A DNA stretch of 64,000 nt from Nocardia mangyaensis (GCF_001886715.1 NZ_CP018082.1:4650001-4714000); one strand, 5' to 3'. Shown: positions 35,601 to 47,850, numbered from the stretch's first letter. The notes: generated by a model from the sequence alone, not told the origin. Program-made: numbers and translations.

Positions 35601-38600
35601 CGCGGGCCAGTTGGTCGCCCGCCAGATACAGCTCACCCGCGACGCCTGCGGGCACCGGATGCAGCCGCTCGTCGAGGACGTAGGCGCGCACGTTCCAGCT
35701 CGGCCTGCCGATCGGCAGTTCGGTCTGCTCGACCGGCGCGGTGATCTGCTGGAAGGTGCAGGTGATCGCCACTTCGGTCGGGCCGTAGGTGTTGTGCAGT
35801 TCGCCGGGCAGGGTGGCGAGCACGGACGCCGCGAGCGGTGCGGGCAGTTCCTCACCGCCGACGTGCAGCATCCGCAGGCCGCTCAGCGCGTCGCCGAGAT
35901 CCTCGGCCAGCATGGCAGCCAGTACCGACGGCACGATCTCGACGATGGTGATGCGCTGTTCCCGCAGCACCCGGGCCTGATAGGCCAGGTCGAGATGGCC
36001 ACCGGGGCGCAGCAGCACCAGGGTGGCACCCAGCAGCGCGGGAGCCAGGAGCTCCCACAGCGAGACGTCGAAGGTGAGCGGTGCGCGCTGCAGCAGCCGG
36101 TCCGCGGAGGTCATCGCGTATTCGCCCCGCAGCCAGCACAATTCGTTGACCACGGCACGGTGCGAGATCAGCACGCCCTTGGGCGTGCCGGTGGAGCCGG
36201 AGGTGAACAACACGTAGGCCGGGTGATCGGGGTGCAGCGGCGCGAGACGTTCGGCATCGGTGACCGGGGCGCTCGCGACGGCCCCTTGGGCGGGGTCCTC
36301 GAGCTGCGCGACGGTCAGCACCGGCATCCCGGAGCGTGAGGCGGCGGCGAAATGTACCGAGGCCGTGGCGGGTCGGATACCGCTGTCGACATGATCGAGG
36401 TCTCCGGGTGCCGCGACGACGACCAGGCGCGGTGCCGCTGTCTCGAGCACGTGCCCGATGCGGTCGGCGGGCTGGGCGGGATCGATCGGCACGTACACGC
36501 CACCGGCGGCGAGCACGCCGTGCAGGACCACCAGCAGCTCGATGCCACGCGGAACCGCCACGGCGACCGGTGTTTCCGGGCCGACACCGCAGTCGATGAG
36601 CCCGCGCGCGAAACGGTTGGCCCTGGCCGCCAGAGTTCCGTAGGTGATCTCGGCGCCTTCGAACACGGCGGCGACGGCGTGCGGGTCGCGGGCGGCCGCA
36701 GCGTCGAGCAGATGGGCAGCGAGTGGGGCGCCGATGCCCAGCTCGGCCAGTGCCGGCTCGAGCGGTTCGACGTCACCGTGCGGGCCGGCGAGCAGGGCGG
36801 CGCGACCGGTGTCGTCGAGCAGGGCGAGATCGCCGACGGCGGTCCCCGGGGTGGTGACCGCGGCGCGCAGCACCCGTTCGAGCATGGCGACCATCGAGGC
36901 TATGGTATCGGCGTCGAAAAGGTCGGTGGCGTAGCGCAGTTCGAGGTCGAGACCCTCGGCCGTGCCGTCGGCGCCGAATCGGTCGACGAAGGTGAAGTCG
37001 AGGTCCACTTCGATCGGCGCGTCCGGCAGGGTCAGCCCGGACAGGGTGAGACCGGGGAGTTCGAAGGCGGTCCCGCGCTGGTTCTGCAGGGCCAGAGAGA
37101 CCTGATACAGCGGGGAATAGCCTTGCGAGCGGGCCGGATTCACCGCGTCGACCAGGCTCTCGAAGGGCACGTCGGCGTTGTCGAAGGCGTCGAGATCGCC
37201 CGCGCGGACCTCGTCGAGCAGGTCGCTGAAGCTCGCCTCGGTGCGCACCCGGGCGCGCAGCACGAGGGTGTTGACGAACATGCCGACGATATCGTCGAGT
37301 TCGCGATGTCCGCGCCCGGCCACGGGGGTGCCGACCACGATGTCGGCACCGGCCGAGAGCCTGGCCAGCAGCACCGCGAGTCCGGCGTGCAGCACCATGA
37401 ACGCCGTGGCGCGCCGGGCTCGGGCCAGTTCCTCGATGCCGCGGTGCAGGTCGGCATCGAGGGCGGCGGTGAAGGTGGCGCCGCGCTGGGAGGCGACCAG
37501 TGGCCTGCGCCGGTCGGCGGGCAGGGTCAGCACGTCGGGCAGACCGGCGAGACGCTCGGTCCAGTAGGACAACTGGCGAGCCAGCGCAGCGTCCGGGTCC
37601 TCGGCGCTGCCGAGGCCCTCGGTCTGCCACAGGGCGTAATCGGCGTAGTGCACAGCCAGCGCGGGCAGCCGTGGTTCGGTGCCCGCGGTGCGGGCGGCGT
37701 AGGCGGCCACCAGGTCTCGGGTCAGTGGGCCCATCGACCAGCCGTCGGCGGCGATGTGGTGGACGACCAGCACCAGCACGTGCTCGTTCGGTGCGACCCG
37801 CAGCAGGGCGGCGCGCACGGGCACCTCGGTGGTGATGTCGAATCCACCGGCGAGGGCGGCGGCGACGGCCGCGGGCACCTCGGCGGGCGCGACATCGGTG
37901 ACGGCCAGCTCCGGCACGAACGGAGCGCCGACGAGTTGTGTTGCCTGTCCGTCGAATTCGGGATAGGTGGTGCGCAGGGTCTCGTGCCGGGCGATCAGGT
38001 CACCGAGCGCGGCGCGCATCGCCGCGACATCGAGCTCGCCGCCGAGCCGGATGGCGACCGGAATGAGGTAGGCGGCCGAGCTGGGATCGAAGCGGTGCAG
38101 GAACCACATCCGCTGCTGCGCGGGTGAGAGCGGAATCCGCTGCGGGCGTCGCCCGGCCACCGGCCCGCGCCTGCTGCCGGTCCCGCGCAGCGCGTCCAGC
38201 CGCGCCGCCAAACCGCTGACCGTGCTCGCCTCGAACAGCTCGCGCACCGGCACCCTGGCATCCAATGCCGCGCCGAGCCGCGCCGCCACCTGCGTCGCCA
38301 CCAACGAGTTGCCGCCGAGGGCGAAGAAGTCGTCCTCGGCGCCGACCCGATCCAGGCCGAGCACGTCGGTGAAGGTGGCGGCGACGATCCGCTCGGTGGC
38401 GGTGGCGGGCTCGCGGACGTCGATTCGCGGCCGCTCCGGCGCGGGCAGTGCGCGGCGATCGAGCTTGCCGGAACTGTTGACCGGCAGCTCATCGAGGAAC
38501 ACGTAGGCGCCGGGGACCATGTAGGAGGGCAGGACCGCCGCGACCGCGGCGTCGAGGTCGGCGGGGGACGGCGACGAGGCGGCCGAGGAGGTTTCGAGCG

Positions 38601-41600
38601 CACTCTCCGACGAGTCCGGGGCGGCGACGATGTAGGCGACCAGTTGGTCGGGCCTGCCCTCGTCCGAGCGCACCAGCACGGCCACGCGGCGCACGCCGGG
38701 GACCGTCGTGAGGGCGGCTTCGATCTCGGCGGGTTCGATGCGCAGGCCGCGCAGTTTCACCTGGAAGTCGGTGCGGCCCAGGTAGTGCAGGGCGGGGCCG
38801 GTGGGGCCGGTGCGCCAGGTGACGAGGTCGCCGGTGCGGTAGAGGCGTTCGCCGGTGCCGAAGGGGTCGGCGACGAAGCGTTCGGCGGTCAGGTCGGTGC
38901 GACCGTGGTAGCCCTCGGCCAGCTGTGCGCCGGCCACATACAGCTCGCCGGGCACTCCGGCGGGAACCGGGTGCAGGCGCGAGTCGAGCACATACACCCT
39001 GGTGTCGGCGACCGGCGTGCCGATCGGCACGGCCGCGCCCTGTTCCGCACCCACACGGTGGGCGGTGACCTGGATGGTGGTCTCGGTGGGGCCGTAGAGG
39101 TTGACCACCGTCGCACCGGTGGCCGTGCGTACCCGGCCGGCGAGGTCGGCGGTCAGCGCCTCACCGCCCGCGAAGACCAGTCGCAGCGAATCCGCCTGTG
39201 TGGCAGCAGGTTCAGCCGAAACGGCAGCGAGCACCGAGGGCACGTACTGGACGACGCTGACCCCGTGCCGCGCGGTGGCGGCGGCGAGGTAGGCGGGGTC
39301 GCGATGCCCCTCGGGGGTGGCCAGCACCAGCCGCGCACCGGCTCGCAACGGCCACAGCAGTTCCCACACGGAGGCATCGAAGGTGAACGGGGTCTTCTGC
39401 AAGACGACATCGTCGGCCCCCAGCGGGAATGCCCGCTGCAGCCACAGCAATTGGTTCACCACGGCCGCGTGCGGCACCGCCACGCCCTTGGGCCGCCCGG
39501 TGGAGCCCGAGGTGAACAGCACGTAGGCGAGGTGCCCGGGACGCAAAGGAGCCAGCCGCTCATCGTCGGTGATCGGTTCACCGGACAGCGCCGACAGGTC
39601 GAGCGTGTCGACCTCGACCACCGAGTTCGTCACCGCCACACCGCCTCCGGTGACGGTCAGCACACAGACCGGCGCTGTCTGGCCGAGCACATAGGCGGTC
39701 CGCTCGGCCGGATGATCCGGATCGACCGGCACATACGCCGCCCCCGCCGCCAACACCGCATGCACCGCGACGAGCTGATCCACCCCGCGCCGCATCCCCA
39801 CCGCGACCAACGATCCCGGCCCGGCGCCGAGCCCGATCAGATGACGCGCCAACCGCGCCACCCGAGCCCCGAATTCCCGATAGGACAGCACGCTGCGTGC
39901 CGACCGCCCGGCACCGCCCGTACCCCGATGCGCGGCGATCACATCAGTGGCCGCCCCTTCGAGCCGACTGACCACATCCGCATCGGCAGTTTCCCGCGAG
40001 CGGCCTGTCCGCACCGCCGAACCGTTCGAGTCCGCACCGTCGACATCGACGACCACAGCGATCGCGGACGGCGTCGCCACCACCTGATCGGCGAACAGCG
40101 AGGCAAGCGTCGTCGCGCGCGCTGCGACGTCGGCAGCGATGGCGCCCGGCTCGACGGCAACGTCGGTGTCGGCGGTGCCGTCCGAATCGGCGGTCTCGCG
40201 GGAAACGGCGACGGCGGGCACGGTGTCGGTGGTAGCCGCCTTGTCGGTGCCGACCGCCGCGGTGACCTCGTCGACGGTGGCGGCCTCGCCCACGGCTTCG
40301 GTCCTGCCGACGGAGGTCGTGACGTTCCAGGTTTCGAGGATCTGGGTGCGTTCGACGGGGTCGAGGAGGTCGATGTCGCCGACGGGGCGGGTCGGGTCGG
40401 CGAGGACTCCGGCGAGCAGTCGGTACAGGCGCGTGGTGAAGCCGGCGACGGTGGTGTGGTCGAAGAGGTCGGTGGCGTAGACGAAAGCGCCGGACAGGCC
40501 CGCGGGGGCGCCGGTGTCGTCGCGGTATTCGGTGAGGGTCAGTTCGAGGTCGAACTTGGCGACGGTGGTGGGCAGGTCGACGCCGCCGACGGTGAGGCCG
40601 GGGAGAGCCAGGTCGCCGGGGGTGGCCTCGTTGAGCGACAGCATCACCTGGAACAGAGGGTTTCGGGCGGTGGAGCGAACCGGGTCGAGCGCCTCGACCA
40701 GCCGCTCGAACGGGATGTCGGCGTTGCCGAAGGCCGCGAGATCGGTGGCGCGGACCTGGGCGACCAGTTCCGTGAACGGCGTCGCGGGCGCGACGTCGGT
40801 GCGCAGCACGAGGGTGTTGACGAACATGCCGACGAGATCGTCGAGCGCACGGTCACCGCGCCCCGACACCGGGGTGCCGATGGCGATGTCGGTGGTCGCC
40901 GACATCCTCGCGAGCAGCGCGGCGAACACGGCATGCACCGCCATGAACACGGTGACACCGTGTGCGCGAGCGAATGCCGCCAGCGCCCGGTGGGTTTCGG
41001 CGTCGATCTCGACACCGTGCGCGACACCACGCCGCGACGCGACCGCGGGCCGCGTCCGGTCCGCGGGCAGCTCGAGCTGCTCGGGCGCCCCGGTCAGCGC
41101 GGCACGCCAGAACGTGAGCTGCTTGGCCGCCGTCGATTCCGGATCGGTGGCAGCACCGAGCACCGCGTGCTGCCACACCGCGTAGTCGGCGTACTGCACG
41201 CTCAACGGCGCCCACTGCGGCGCCACGCCGGCAGCCCGTGCGCCGTAGGCGGTGAGCACGTCCCGGATCAGCGGCCCGAAGGAGAACCCGTCCGCCGCGA
41301 TGTGATGCAGCACGATGACAAGCACGTACTCGGCCGACGCCCCCACCGCATTCGGCTGTGCCACTTCATCATCGGCAGCACCGCGCAGCAGGGTGGCGCG
41401 GACGGGGGCGTCGAGGGTGAGGTCGAAACCGGTGGTGGCGACGGTGCGGACCGCGTCGGGAAGAGCGTCGGCCGCGACGATGTGCGGGTGTACCTCGGCG
41501 ACGATGCCGACGGCGGGGAGGATCTCGGCGATCGCGGTGCCGTCGACCTCCGGGTAGCGGGTGCGCAGGACCTCGTGCCGGTCGAGGACGTCGACGATCG

Positions 41601-44600
41601 CCGCGTGCAGGGCGGGCACGTCGAGGGTGCCGGTGAGGCGGACCGCCACGGGGATGTTGTCGGTGGCCGAGCCGGGGTCGAAGCGGTTGAGGAACCACAT
41701 GCGCTGCTGGGCGGGCGAGAGCGGCAGCGGATCCGGTCGCACGCCGGCGACCAGGGCAGGGCCGGTTCCGGTGCCGCGCAGGCGGTCGGCCGCCGCGGCC
41801 AGGGTCAGCACGGTGGCAGTGTCGAAGAGCTGGCGGACCGGGATGCGGAGGTCGAGGTCGGTGCCGATGCGCGCCATCACCCGGGTCGCGAGCAGCGAGT
41901 TGCCACCCAGGTCGAAGAAGTCGTCATCGCGACCGACGCGGTCCAGGTCGAGTACCTCGGCGAAGGCATCGGCCACGACCTGCTCGGCCGGGGTCCGCGG
42001 CGCGCGGTAGGCGCCGGCTTCGAAGACCGGCGCGGGCAGTGCGGCGCGGTCGAGCTTGCCGACCGGGGTCAGGGGCACCGAGTCGAGGGCGACGATGGCG
42101 GCGGGCACCATGTGCGCTGGCAGGTGTGCGGCGGCGTGCGCGATCAGCGTCGCGGCATCGATGACGGCACCGGCGACCGGCACCACATACGACACCAGCA
42201 GCGTCGCGCCCGCGTCGGTGCGATGACCGATCGTCGCCGCGAAGTCCACCGAGGCGTGCCGGGTCACCACCGCGTCGATCTCCCCGAGCTCGATCCGGAA
42301 ACCACGCACCTTCACCTGGAAGTCGTTGCGGCCCAGGTATTCCAGTTCGAACGAGTCGTTTCGGCGCACCCAGCGCACAGTGTCGCCGGTGCGGTACATC
42401 CGCTCCCCTGGCGCACCGTAGGGATTGGTGACGAACCGTCCCGCGGTGAGCGCGGGCCGGCGATGGTAGCCGTGCGCCAACTGAGCACCGGCGATGTAGA
42501 GCTCACCGACGACACCCGCGGGCACCGGGCGCAGTCGCTCGTCCAAGACCAGCTCGGCGGTCCCCTCCACCGGCGCGCCGAGGGTGATCGGCGTTTCCGC
42601 ACCCAGTGGTTCGCTGATATTGGTGACGATCGTGGTTTCGGTGGGGCCGTAGCCATTACGGAACACGAGCCCCGGAACCGCGGCGGTCCAGCGCGCCACC
42701 AGCTCCGCTGGACACGCCTCACCACCCACGACCACCACGCGCAGATCGTCGAGCCCGTCCGGATTCACCGTCGCCAGCGCCGAAGGCGTGATGACGACAT
42801 GGGTCACCCGCTCGGCCCGCACCAGCTCGCGCAGCTCCGCCCCACCGAACACCCCGGTCGGCGCGACCACCATGGTCGCGCCTTCGGTCACGGTCAACAG
42901 CAGCTCGGCCACCGAGATGTCGAACGACGGCGAGGCCACATGCAGCACCCGCGCATCGGCCGACGCGCGGTAGCGCCCCGCCTGCACCGGCAGGTACGCC
43001 GCGACGGCGCCGTGCGGAATCACCACGCCCTTGGGCAGACCGGTGGTGCCGGAGGTATAGATGACATACGCGGGATCACGAGGATCCAGCGCCCGACGCG
43101 ATCCCGCCGAGACGACATCGGCAGAACCCGCATCGGCGTCGCGGCTCGACATTGCCTGCGGGACAGCGGCTTCCGACGCCACCTCGCCTACCGGGCCGGC
43201 GCCACCGAGGTACCCGGTCCCGACAAGGTCGGCGAAGGGCTCGTCGACGCCGAAAGCACCTGCACCGTCCAGCACGAGCCAGTTCACCGTGTCGGGCAGA
43301 TCGGGGCGGATCGAGGCGACCGTGATGCCCGCTGCCGCACCGGAATCGGCGAGCATGTGGGCGATGCGGTCGACGGGGTAGGTGGGGTCGACGGGCAGGA
43401 AGCCCGCGCCGGACTTCACCACGGCCCAGACGGCAGTCACCGAATCGGCGGACCGGGGGATGCCCACCGCGACGAGATCACCGGGGCCGATGCCCAGGGC
43501 GGTCAGCCGGGCAGCCAGGTGGGTGGAGGTGGTGTCGAGTTCGCCGTAGGTGAGGGTGCGGGCGCCGTCGCGGATCGCGATCGCGGTGGGATCGGCGGCG
43601 GCGCGGGCCAGCACCTCGGGCAGGAGCGGGGCGGGGGCGCACGGGCCGCCCGTTCGGCTGGTCAGCTCGAGGCGTTCGGCGTCGACGAGCAGTGGGAGAT
43701 CGGCGACGGCGGTGTGTGGTGCGGTGGCGATCGCGGCGAGCAGACCGGTAAACCGGCGCACCATCGCGACGACCGTGGTCTCGTCGAACAGATCTGTGGC
43801 GTAGGAGAATTCACCGGACAGGCCGGTGCCGGCGGACGCACGCAAGGTGATCGAGAGATCGAACTTCTCGATGTCGTAGGGCAGGTCGATGGCGGCTGCC
43901 CGCACACCGGGCAGCTCGAAGGTGGTCGGGGGCAGGTTCTGCAGCGACAGCGCGACCTGGAACAGCGGGTGCCGACCGGCCGAGCGCGGCGGCGTGAGTA
44001 CTTCGACCAGCCGCTCGAACGGCAGGGTGGTGTGGTCGAACGCGGCCAGATCCTCGGCGCGAACACGGCCGAGCAACTCGCTGAACGACTCCCCCGCGCG
44101 TATCCGGGTGCGCAGGACGGCGGTATTGACGAACATGCCGATGACATCGTCGAGTGCCGCGGCGCCGCGCCCCGCGACCGGGGTGCCGATCGCCACATCG
44201 GTATTGCCGGACAGGCGCGCGATCAACACCGACAAGGCGGCGTGCAGCACCATGAACAGCGTCGCGCCCTGCTCGGCGGCCACGGTATTCAGCGTCGAGA
44301 CCAGCCCCGCGTCGAGCTCGAAGTCGATCCGCCGACCCCGCATCGACGCCGTGGCGGGCCGCGGCCGATCGGTCGGCAGGTTCGACTCGTCCGGCAGTCC
44401 GGCCAACGCGCTACGCCAGTAGGCGATCTCACGCCCGGCCTGCGAGTCGGCATCGTCTTCGGCACCGAGCGTGGCCCGCTGCCACAATGTGTAGTCGGCG
44501 TACTGCACCGGCAGCGGCGCCCACTCGGGCGCGGCACCCTCGGTCCGCGCGTGGTAGGCGGCCATGGTGTCACGCACCAGCGGCCCGGCCGACCACCCGT

Positions 44601-47265
44601 CGGAAGCGATGTGGTGCACCACGAGCACCAGCACGTGGTCCCCGTCGACCTCGAACAACCGCGCCCGCACCGGTGGCGCGGCGGTCACGTCGAAGCCACC
44701 CAGGATCTCCGCCGCCAACACAGCCGGAAGATCCCGCACCGCGACACCGATCGGATCGAGCAGCGTGGAGCGCTCCGACCTGGCTGGGGCGCCGCCACGA
44801 GACGCGGGACCGGCAACTACCTCCGTGCTCGTGCCGGCCTCGACCACGCTGGTCGAACTGGCGACATCGGTGTTGTCCGCGACCACTGACGCCGACGCCG
44901 AACCCGACTCGGCGACGAGCAATTCGATGGCCTCCGCAGGCGAGAGCACCTGCTGGGTTCCCACCCCGTCGACCTCGGGATACATCGTCCGCAGCACCTC
45001 GTGCCGAGCGATCAGGTCGCCGACCGCCGCACGCAGAGCGGGCAGGTCGAGCGTTCCGGAGAGCCGTACCGCGATCGGGATGTTGTAAGCGCCGGTTTCC
45101 GGGTCGAACCGGTTCAGGAACCACATCCGCTGCTGCGCGGGCGAGAGCGGAAGCACCGCCGGGCGCGGACCGGCGACGAGGGCAGGGCGATCGTCGGCGG
45201 CGCCGCCCTCGACCAGCTTGGCCAGCACGGCGACGGTCGGGCTGTCGAAGAAGTCCCGTACGTCCACGCGCACACCGAAATTCGCCTGCAGGCGGCCGAT
45301 GGCGCGGGTGGCGATCAGTGAGTTGCCGCCGAGGCGGAAGAAGTCGTCGTCGAGACCGACCGTCTCCACTCCGAGCAACTCGGCGAACAGTGCGGCGACC
45401 GCGCGTTCGGTCGCCGTTCGTGGCTCACGGAACTGCGCCGCCGCGACCCGGAAGTCCGGTTCCGGCAGCGCCTTCCGATCGAGCTTGCCGCTGGCGTTGA
45501 CCGGCATGGCCGCCAGCTGCACCAGTAGCGAAGGCACCATGTATTCCGGCATCGACGTCTTCGCGTGCGCGGTCAACTCGGCGGGATCCAGCGGTGCGCC
45601 GTCCGCACTCACCACGTAGCCGACCAGCGCCTCCCCCGCCGCGTGCCGGTGCAGCACCACCGCGGCATTGCCGACCCGCGGATGCGCGGCCAGCACCGCC
45701 TCGATCTCACCGAGCTCGATCCGCAGACCGCGCAACTTCACCTGAAAATCGGTGCGCCCCAGGTACTCGAGCTCGTCCCCACCGGGCAACTGCCGGACCA
45801 GGTCGCCGGTCCGATACATGCGCTCGCCGGGCTCGCCGTGTGGATTGGCGACGAACCGGTCCGCGGTCAGGCCGGGTCGCGCCACATACCCGCGTGCCAG
45901 CTGCACGCCCGACAGATACAACTCACCCACGACACCGGCGGGCACCTGGTCGAGGTTCTCGTCGAGCACCAGCAGGCCGGTGTCGTCGGCCGGTCCGCCG
46001 ATCGGCACCGACACCTCGTCGGCCGCGCTCACCTCGTGCGCCGTGACGTCGACCGCCGCCTCGGTGGGCCCGTACAGGTTGTGCAGCGCGGTGGCCGACA
46101 GCTTGCGCAGTCGCGCGGCGGTCGCGGCGGGCAGCGCCTCACCGGAGGCGAACACCAGCCGCAGCGTCGACAGGTCCACCTCGGCGCCGGGCTCGGCCAG
46201 TGCACCGACGAACGCGGCCAGCATCGAGGGGACGAAGTGGGTGACCGTGATGCCGTGCTCGGCGATCAGTCCGGCCAGGTACGCGGGGTCGCCGTGGCGA
46301 CCGGGTTCGGCCACCACCAACCGGGCGCCGATCTGCAACGGCCAGAACAGTTCCCACACCGACACGTCGAAGGTGTACGGCGTCTTCTGCAGCACCACAT
46401 CGGCCTCGGTCATGCCGTAGCGGCGCTGTCGCCAGTCCAGGTTCGCCACGATCGCGCCGTGGGTCACCGCCACCCCCTTGGGCCGACCGGTGGACCCGGA
46501 GGTGAAGATGACATAGGCCGTGTTACCGGCCTGAGCGCACGGCATCACCTCGGCGGGCGTCGCCGTCCAGTCGATGTCGTCGGTACGCAACACGGGGGTG
46601 TCGGCGAGGTCGGGTGCGTCGCAGGCGCGGGTCACCACCACGACCGGACGCGCCACCTCGAGCACATAGCGCAGGCGATCCACCGGATGATCCGGATCCA
46701 GCGGCACGTAGGCACCACCCGCCCGCACGACGGCATGCACCGCGACGATCAGCTCGACGCTGCGCCGCATCGACACACCGACCAGCGATTCCGGACCCAC
46801 TCCGAGTTCCACCAGCCGCGCCGCCAGCACCCGCACCCTGGCATCGAACTGCGCGTAGGTCAGTGTCTCGGCGCCGAACCGCAGCGCGACGCGATCAGGG
46901 GTACGCGCCAGTTGATCGGTGAACCGGTCCACCAGCGTCGGCGCCGTGGTCGCCGAGGGCTGCTCGATCCCCAGCGCGGCCATCGTGTCGGCGATCAAGG
47001 TGTCCAGCAGCTGCCCGAAGGTCCCCTCGGCCGCGTCGACCACGCCGGGGAACAGCTCGGCGAGCACCACCTGCACGAGTGTCTCGGGGTCCAGTGCGCC
47101 GCCGGTGAGCTCGGCCATCAGCGTGAGCTGGGCATCGAGATCGGCATACGACACCGCGGTGCCGTCGAACTCGACCGCGATCCGCGCCGGATCCATCGCC
47201 GCGACCGTCGCCACCAGCGCTGCCAGCTGCTCGGTTCCCGCGCGCGCCGGAGTGGGGTTGGTCAT
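23674..47265 (-). CDS. Seven-module nonribosomal peptide synthetase with C-terminal thioesterase
   Basis: Single multidomain enzyme of 7863 aa that should build and release a heptapeptide. Modules with carrier (T) serines: A1 ~105-600, T1 S649; C2 (H884) A2, T2 S1790; C3 (H1987) A3, T3 S2987; C4 (H3169) A4, T4 S4074; C5 (H4305) A5, T5 S5258; C6 (H5441) A6, T6 S6364; C7 (H6545) A7, T7 S7539; TE ~7590-7863 with GWSLGG Ser7671 and His7815. Every C domain has HHxxxDG and every T domain GGNSL. Hand-read codes: A1 DVWHFSLVDK and A5 DVWHFSLVDK (both Ser), A2 DIAVVGGIVK, A3 DAWQFGLIQK, A4 DVWEHGTITK, A6 DLWDLILVSK, A7 DAWQFGLVQK (A3/A7 Gln-like). There are no E, MT, Cy or reductase domains. ATG 47265 ([10 protein letters not shown]) has GGAAGG upstream. 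The product is unknown. Confidence 0.95.
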   Translation of the reverse strand: MTNPTPARAGTEQLAALVATVAAMDPARIAVEFDGTAVSYADLDAQLTLMAELTGGALDPETLVQVVLAELFPGVVDAAEGTFGQLLDTLIADTMAALGIEQPSATTAPTLVDRFTDQLARTPDRVALRFGAETLTYAQFDARVRVLAARLVELGVGPESLVGVSMRRSVELIVAVHAVVRAGGAYVPLDPDHPVDRLRYVLEVARPVVVVTRACDAPDLADTPVLRTDDIDWTATPAEVMPCAQAGNTAYVIFTSGSTGRPKGVAVTHGAIVANLDWRQRRYGMTEADVVLQKTPYTFDVSVWELFWPLQIGARLVVAEPGRHGDPAYLAGLIAEHGITVTHFVPSMLAAFVGALAEPGAEVDLSTLRLVFASGEALPAATAARLRKLSATALHNLYGPTEAAVDVTAHEVSAADEVSVPIGGPADDTGLLVLDENLDQVPAGVVGELYLSGVQLARGYVARPGLTADRFVANPHGEPGERMYRTGDLVRQLPGGDELEYLGRTDFQVKLRGLRIELGEIEAVLAAHPRVGNAAVVLHRHAAGEALVGYVVSADGAPLDPAELTAHAKTSMPEYMVPSLLVQLAAMPVNASGKLDRKALPEPDFRVAAAQFREPRTATERAVAALFAELLGVETVGLDDDFFRLGGNSLIATRAIGRLQANFGVRVDVRDFFDSPTVAVLAKLVEGGAADDRPALVAGPRPAVLPLSPAQQRMWFLNRFDPETGAYNIPIAVRLSGTLDLPALRAAVGDLIARHEVLRTMYPEVDGVGTQQVLSPAEAIELLVAESGSASASVVADNTDVASSTSVVEAGTSTEVVAGPASRGGAPARSERSTLLDPIGVAVRDLPAVLAAEILGGFDVTAAPPVRARLFEVDGDHVLVLVVHHIASDGWSAGPLVRDTMAAYHARTEGAAPEWAPLPVQYADYTLWQRATLGAEDDADSQAGREIAYWRSALAGLPDESNLPTDRPRPATASMRGRRIDFELDAGLVSTLNTVAAEQGATLFMVLHAALSVLIARLSGNTDVAIGTPVAGRGAAALDDVIGMFVNTAVLRTRIRAGESFSELLGRVRAEDLAAFDHTTLPFERLVEVLTPPRSAGRHPLFQVALSLQNLPPTTFELPGVRAAAIDLPYDIEKFDLSITLRASAGTGLSGEFSYATDLFDETTVVAMVRRFTGLLAAIATAPHTAVADLPLLVDAERLELTSRTGGPCAPAPLLPEVLARAAADPTAIAIRDGARTLTYGELDTTSTHLAARLTALGIGPGDLVAVGIPRSADSVTAVWAVVKSGAGFLPVDPTYPVDRIAHMLADSGAAAGITVASIRPDLPDTVNWLVLDGAGAFGVDEPFADLVGTGYLGGAGPVGEVASEAAVPQAMSSRDADAGSADVVSAGSRRALDPRDPAYVIYTSGTTGLPKGVVIPHGAVAAYLPVQAGRYRASADARVLHVASPSFDISVAELLLTVTEGATMVVAPTGVFGGAELRELVRAERVTHVVITPSALATVNPDGLDDLRVVVVGGEACPAELVARWTAAVPGLVFRNGYGPTETTIVTNISEPLGAETPITLGAPVEGTAELVLDERLRPVPAGVVGELYIAGAQLAHGYHRRPALTAGRFVTNPYGAPGERMYRTGDTVRWVRRNDSFELEYLGRNDFQVKVRGFRIELGEIDAVVTRHASVDFAATIGHRTDAGATLLVSYVVPVAGAVIDAATLIAHAAAHLPAHMVPAAIVALDSVPLTPVGKLDRAALPAPVFEAGAYRAPRTPAEQVVADAFAEVLDLDRVGRDDDFFDLGGNSLLATRVMARIGTDLDLRIPVRQLFDTATVLTLAAAADRLRGTGTGPALVAGVRPDPLPLSPAQQRMWFLNRFDPGSATDNIPVAVRLTGTLDVPALHAAIVDVLDRHEVLRTRYPEVDGTAIAEILPAVGIVAEVHPHIVAADALPDAVRTVATTGFDLTLDAPVRATLLRGAADDEVAQPNAVGASAEYVLVIVLHHIAADGFSFGPLIRDVLTAYGARAAGVAPQWAPLSVQYADYAVWQHAVLGAATDPESTAAKQLTFWRAALTGAPEQLELPADRTRPAVASRRGVAHGVEIDAETHRALAAFARAHGVTVFMAVHAVFAALLARMSATTDIAIGTPVSGRGDRALDDLVGMFVNTLVLRTDVAPATPFTELVAQVRATDLAAFGNADIPFERLVEALDPVRSTARNPLFQVMLSLNEATPGDLALPGLTVGGVDLPTTVAKFDLELTLTEYRDDTGAPAGLSGAFVYATDLFDHTTVAGFTTRLYRLLAGVLADPTRPVGDIDLLDPVERTQILETWNVTTSVGRTEAVGEAATVDEVTAAVGTDKAATTDTVPAVAVSRETADSDGTADTDVAVEPGAIAADVAARATTLASLFADQVVATPSAIAVVVDVDGADSNGSAVRTGRSRETADADVVSRLEGAATDVIAAHRGTGGAGRSARSVLSYREFGARVARLARHLIGLGAGPGSLVAVGMRRGVDQLVAVHAVLAAGAAYVPVDPDHPAERTAYVLGQTAPVCVLTVTGGGVAVTNSVVEVDTLDLSALSGEPITDDERLAPLRPGHLAYVLFTSGSTGRPKGVAVPHAAVVNQLLWLQRAFPLGADDVVLQKTPFTFDASVWELLWPLRAGARLVLATPEGHRDPAYLAAATARHGVSVVQYVPSVLAAVSAEPAATQADSLRLVFAGGEALTADLAGRVRTATGATVVNLYGPTETTIQVTAHRVGAEQGAAVPIGTPVADTRVYVLDSRLHPVPAGVPGELYVAGAQLAEGYHGRTDLTAERFVADPFGTGERLYRTGDLVTWRTGPTGPALHYLGRTDFQVKLRGLRIEPAEIEAALTTVPGVRRVAVLVRSDEGRPDQLVAYIVAAPDSSESALETSSAASSPSPADLDAAVAAVLPSYMVPGAYVFLDELPVNSSGKLDRRALPAPERPRIDVREPATATERIVAATFTDVLGLDRVGAEDDFFALGGNSLVATQVAARLGAALDARVPVRELFEASTVSGLAARLDALRGTGSRRGPVAGRRPQRIPLSPAQQRMWFLHRFDPSSAAYLIPVAIRLGGELDVAAMRAALGDLIARHETLRTTYPEFDGQATQLVGAPFVPELAVTDVAPAEVPAAVAAALAGGFDITTEVPVRAALLRVAPNEHVLVLVVHHIAADGWSMGPLTRDLVAAYAARTAGTEPRLPALAVHYADYALWQTEGLGSAEDPDAALARQLSYWTERLAGLPDVLTLPADRRRPLVASQRGATFTAALDADLHRGIEELARARRATAFMVLHAGLAVLLARLSAGADIVVGTPVAGRGHRELDDIVGMFVNTLVLRARVRTEASFSDLLDEVRAGDLDAFDNADVPFESLVDAVNPARSQGYSPLYQVSLALQNQRGTAFELPGLTLSGLTLPDAPIEVDLDFTFVDRFGADGTAEGLDLELRYATDLFDADTIASMVAMLERVLRAAVTTPGTAVGDLALLDDTGRAALLAGPHGDVEPLEPALAELGIGAPLAAHLLDAAAARDPHAVAAVFEGAEITYGTLAARANRFARGLIDCGVGPETPVAVAVPRGIELLVVLHGVLAAGGVYVPIDPAQPADRIGHVLETAAPRLVVVAAPGDLDHVDSGIRPATASVHFAAASRSGMPVLTVAQLEDPAQGAVASAPVTDAERLAPLHPDHPAYVLFTSGSTGTPKGVLISHRAVVNELCWLRGEYAMTSADRLLQRAPLTFDVSLWELLAPALLGATLVLLRPGGHLDLAYQARVLREQRITIVEIVPSVLAAMLAEDLGDALSGLRMLHVGGEELPAPLAASVLATLPGELHNTYGPTEVAITCTFQQITAPVEQTELPIGRPSWNVRAYVLDERLHPVPAGVAGELYLAGDQLARGYLGRPDLTADRFVADPFDPDGRRMYRTGDLVRRDRSGALVYLGRNDFQVKIRGLRIELGEIETALGEAPGVTHATVLPATDDAGRQCLVGYVAGEVDTASVRAHVASRVPAYMVPSHLVVLDTVPLNSAGKLDRGALPAADLSRTTEYVAPRPGAQTTLAAVIAELLGVARIGADDDFFAVGGNSLLAMRLVARANAALDSALDVRDVFDAPTVAGLAERATSGRAERPALTVADPRPDRIPLSLAQTRLWLLNRIDPGSAVYTLPIALRLTGDLDTEALWAALADVLARHESLRTVFPEDADGPTQVVLPTAEVLPAAVVRDVAEADLADAVRNIIGAGYDVTTQPPLRAALLRRARETPPHDGPADGARRVGGEPVHDRHTGDLGAGEHRTGPTEKRGPVMSGEVEHVLVLAVHHLAADGVSTTPLARDLVTAYAARAAGNAPVWEPLPVQYPDFTLWQREVLGDAGDPESRLARQLAHWRDELSGLAPVLELPADRPRPVTRSGAGGAVGFDVPGEVVAQLEVLARRHGVSTFMVVHAAFAVLLARLGAGSDIAVGTPVAGRADAALDDLVGMFVNTLVLRTSVDAGAGFADLLAEVRAADLRAFAHADLPFERLVEELNPVRSTAYSPIVQVMLAFEHREDTVIELPGLRIEEFALPAATTQFDLSLAINEVTGDAGEPGMRGWLRYATDLFDAETVAEVGARFVRVLSAVVADDTVAVGEIDLLDAAETARLAAWNDTATALDTDATLVSLFAEQAGRTPHAVALEFEGERITYGEFAVRVARLARWLIAEQVGPGATVGVGLRRGIDLLVALYAVQAAGAAYLPLDPDHPADRIADVLATAAPACVLAAAGFPESGTPAVDPATLDLAGFAADPVTDAERTRPLRGADLAYVLFTSGSTGTPKGVAVTHTAIVNRLAWMQDTYRLDVTAVVLQKTPITFDVSVWELFWPLQIGATLAIARPDGHRDPAYLAEVITRTGAEVAHFVPSMLAAFLAEPRAADCASLRQVFASGEALPAADAQRLRALLPGVAVHNLYGPTEAAVDVSFHQVTDADTVTVPIGAPVANTALHVLDARLRPVPVGTPGELYLAGVQLARGYLARPDLTADRFVANPLGAPGERMYRTGDLVVRTRTGELDYLGRTDFQVKLRGLRIELGEIEAVLTGLDTIDRAVVTVRDDGAGDYLTAYLLPAVSAPNPRHTSDPGPQPANARTGTAVESAGGAAVPGAAETAGGGDFGDHRSAATVADCVDCVRGGDADATAGARAASGSDTAAPTLALDAVKSTLQKALPAYMVPSAFVVLDAFPVNASGKLDRRALPAPQLVAREFRAAVTPSEQLVAGVVAEVLGIERVGLDDDFFDLGGNSLIATRVAARLGAAVRRQVPVARIFETPVVAELAAALDAIGGAARVALVAGPRPSAIPLSPAQQRMWFLNRFDPDSAGYNVPIAVRLTGALDLDALAAAVGDLVERHEVLRTYYPQTPGGPVQQILEAAEAGVALRVREIAAQDVVHAVTMLAATTFDVTAGVPWQVVLYRITAEEAVLALVVHHISADGSSVPPLVRDLMTAYLARRDGAAPRWAPLPVQYADYALWQRAVLGDEADAASVAARQLDFWRGELADLPDELALPLDRPRPPVRTLAGGTVAVTIGAATHARLAELARASGATLFMVVHTAFAALLGRLSGSADITVGTPVAGRGEAALEDLIGMFVNTLVFRTRLRAGESFQQLLTRQRATDLAVYANADVPFERLVEVLDPARSTARHPLFQVGFSFQNFERAELALPGITVSDLDTDTELSQFDLHLIVSDDYAADGAAAGITGVLTYAHDVFDTETATAIAARLERLLTEVAAAPHTTLDAIDVLEPAERSRILHQWNTTTHEIDRTATLLTPYRAQVSARPEATALVFDGTALTYADLEARVNRLARHLIAEGVGPDVLVALAIRRSIDLVAAMYAVLTAGGAYVPIDPDHPADRIAQVLDTARPHLVLTTHGDRFEMPVSTDSVEAVMGDETGSPTTESDADRTAPAQREGTRLLVLDDIDVDRYPAHPLADAELVVPLRESNLAYVLFTSGSTGRPKGVAMSHAGIRNQVAWVIERYRLDSADVYLQKSAATFDLSVWGFFVPLAAGATLVLATADGHRDPLYLAELVAAQRITVVDFVPSMLAMFAAHAQAEQLASLRLVLAIGEALTPDTVAALGVKSAAAVHNLYGPTEAAVSATAWPAEGASGPTVPIGVPEWNTRVYVLDERLRPVAPGVAGELYLAGDQLARGYLGRADLSADRFVADPFTLAADTARPSDGPGAAPAGARMYRTGDLVRWTRDGVLVYLDRIDFQVKFRGQRIELGEIETALRALPRVSQAAAVVSASPTGDRLVGYAVPVPGTDLDPAALRSAVAQVLPSYMVPSVIVVLDAFPLNTSGKLDRKALPTPEFVARPFRAPVTAAQRAVAEVFGEVLGRAPVGLDDDFFDLGGNSLIATRVAARLGAALSTRVPVRTLFEAGTVAELATVLAEHAGSGAGAALVAGPRPSRIPLSPAQQRMWLLNRLDPESAAYNIPIAVRLTGDVDAAALAAAVTDVLDRHEVLRTAYPAIDGIGHQAVWEFVPAPVVETVDPIAVPAMVAAEIGRGFDVTVAPPVRVRVLRCAPDEVVLVVVIHHISADGFSAGPLLRDTTAAYLARRAGTDPGWAPLAVQYADYTLWQRAVLGSEDDVESVAARQLRFWRTELADLPGLLELPTDRPRPAVASQRGASVETTVPQKVWQRVGQLARRADASEFMVAHAALAALLARLSGTGDIAIGTPVAGRGDAALDDLVGMFVNTLVLRTAVDPAASFTTLLAEARRADLDAFENADVPFERLVDVLDPARSTAHSPLFQVMLAFQNLDAAAGAVVLSDLTVTGLETHAATARFDLDLVLTDSAEGGRVVSLTYATDLFDATTAARLAEGYVRVLDAMTAHPDVAVGDVDLLTDADRRVLETWCDTARPVPAAVLPVAFDRQVAATPDAIALVDGDTVLTYADFAARVNRLARHLIAQGVGPDTAVAVAARRSPELLVGLYAVLAAGGTYVPIDPDHPAERIARILRIAQPVRVLTSRRDAADLLGAGVSAPNHDAGPAGTAMSSGAEPMAGVESERTGAGSVSGQDSRAGDRLDGVDVVVLDALDLVAYSAEPVTDVERVQPLRPEHTAYVIFTSGSTGLPKGVGVPHRAIVNQLDWLAASFEFGAGDVVLHKTPVTFDASIWELLLPQRVGARTVIARPGGHGDPAYLAALIAEHGIDTVQFAPTMLAAYLTELSDGRTADLVVRSAGLATGTTSGAAGLASGAAHEAVGAGPAASTDRGGMVRSLRRVFAGGEQLPAALAQRAQALTGAQVVNLYGPTETTVQVSAHVLATDDTDSVPIGVPVANTGLYVLDARLRSVPVGVTGELYVGGTQLAHGYLGAAELTAERFVPDPFGAPGARMYRTGDLVRLRVSETGAAALEYLGRSDLQVKLNGQRIELGEVEAALLRQPGIAQAAATVVSDAGVDRLVGYVVPGTATGHRDAAADVVTATNGHAVAADAESAGSDASALRAALAAELPGYLVPAVVITLDSFPVNTSGKLDRGALPRPAPHRTAYRAPVTETEQVVAHEFARVLGLDRIGMDDNFFDLGGNSLTAVQLSARLSEALGSAVPVAWFFTDPTPAVVVQRLCGHDDSADDAFAVLLPLRTGGSGAPLFCIHPVGGVSWSFAGLTRHLDSQRPMYGLQSPALTADEPLPATIEDWAKRYVDAIREVQPEGPYHLLGWSLGGLLAHAVATRLQAEGQRVAGLAMMDSWLGDGPERTPLPTVGDLLGGLAGDELDVAFDADGLTAAAAELGGPLAALDRDRVARIIDAATASMRMVDDYRPRRFDGDLVYFAALADDPTGSRGAASWTTAIGGTVHRHGIDATHWAMAGEAALAAIAAVLDAPRPDGHGGDDHRLAAGDPARADARAGAMGA

Positions 47266-47613
47266 CGCACACTGCCTTCCATCTACCGACCGCAGCTGAC
47301 ATCGCGCGGCCGCAAAAACTCTCGGAACTCCCGGGCCTGACCGGGTGATGGGATCGGCGGTGGGCGGCCAACCTCGGGCACCCTGCCCGAAATCCGCCCA
47401 CTGCCGCCAGAATTCAGGGCGATCGGCTATAACACGACCATTCCGTTCCGGCGCGCCGTCATGCAACCGGGCACCGGCTCGTCCGTCTCCACCGGGCCCA
47501 CGATCCAGGGGTTGCATCCCTTACAGCTATGACTCGGCTATCTCCCGACCTCCATCGTCAACCCCGACACCTGACACACACGCCCGCGGACGAAGGGAAG
47601 CGTATTCGGTTCG

Positions 47614-47640
47614 ATAATAAACCGGACCAGATTCCGTCAA
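47614..47640 (-). promoter_or_regulatory. Candidate promoter of the NRPS gene
   Basis: On the minus strand, TTGACG (47640-47635) and TATTAT (47619-47614) lie 15 bases apart; read as TTTTGA, the -35 gives 17 bases. The setting is an AT-rich island. A start near 47607 would leave a leader of about 340 bases before ATG 47265. The pattern is suggestive only. Confidence 0.4.
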
Positions 47641-47781
47641 AATACTGGTACCTGAGAGTAACTTTCCGGCGCCGAGAACAGTCCAGCAATCCGACCGCAT
47701 ACGCCGAGCGGACAGCAGGCGACGCGCCCTTCGCCGGGCGCACGCGGCTGTCACCACTGTGTCCGGCAACACTAAGTGAAA

Positions 47782-47800
47782 CAACGTTGCATCAACGTTG
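47782..47800. promoter_or_regulatory. Tandem CAACGTTG palindromes
   Basis: Two copies of the 8-bp palindrome CAACGTTG at 47782-47789 and 47793-47800, spaced 11 bp start to start, one helical turn. They lie between the pnp terminator and the NRPS promoter candidate. This is a good layout for a dimeric regulator; which one is unknown. Confidence 0.5.
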
Positions 47801-47820
47801 CTTTCCCGCCGAGACGACAA

Positions 47821-47850
47821 AACCCCCCGCCGTTGTGCTGGCGGGGGGTT
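47821..47850 (-). terminator. Intrinsic-type terminator after pnp
   Basis: Perfect 11-bp stem (AACCCCCCGCC, 8-base loop, GGCGGGGGGTT), starting 20 bases after the pnp stop. On the minus strand the sequence after the stem is TTGTCGTCTC, a weak U-run. It should separate pnp from NRPS transcription. Confidence 0.8.

Noticed and set aside
26512..44889. Very long open frames on the plus strand opposite the NRPS (for example 26512-30843 and 38644-44889)
   Set aside because: They mirror the third-position G/C bias of the real minus-strand gene, give His/Gln/Arg-rich low-meaning translations, and have no family motifs.
23674..47265. Repeated NRPS DNA segments as a mobile element or assembly duplication
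   Set aside because: The similarity is the normal repetition of C-A-T modules, and module sequences and lengths differ throughout. Still, misassembly of near-identical A-domain segments cannot be excluded without long reads.
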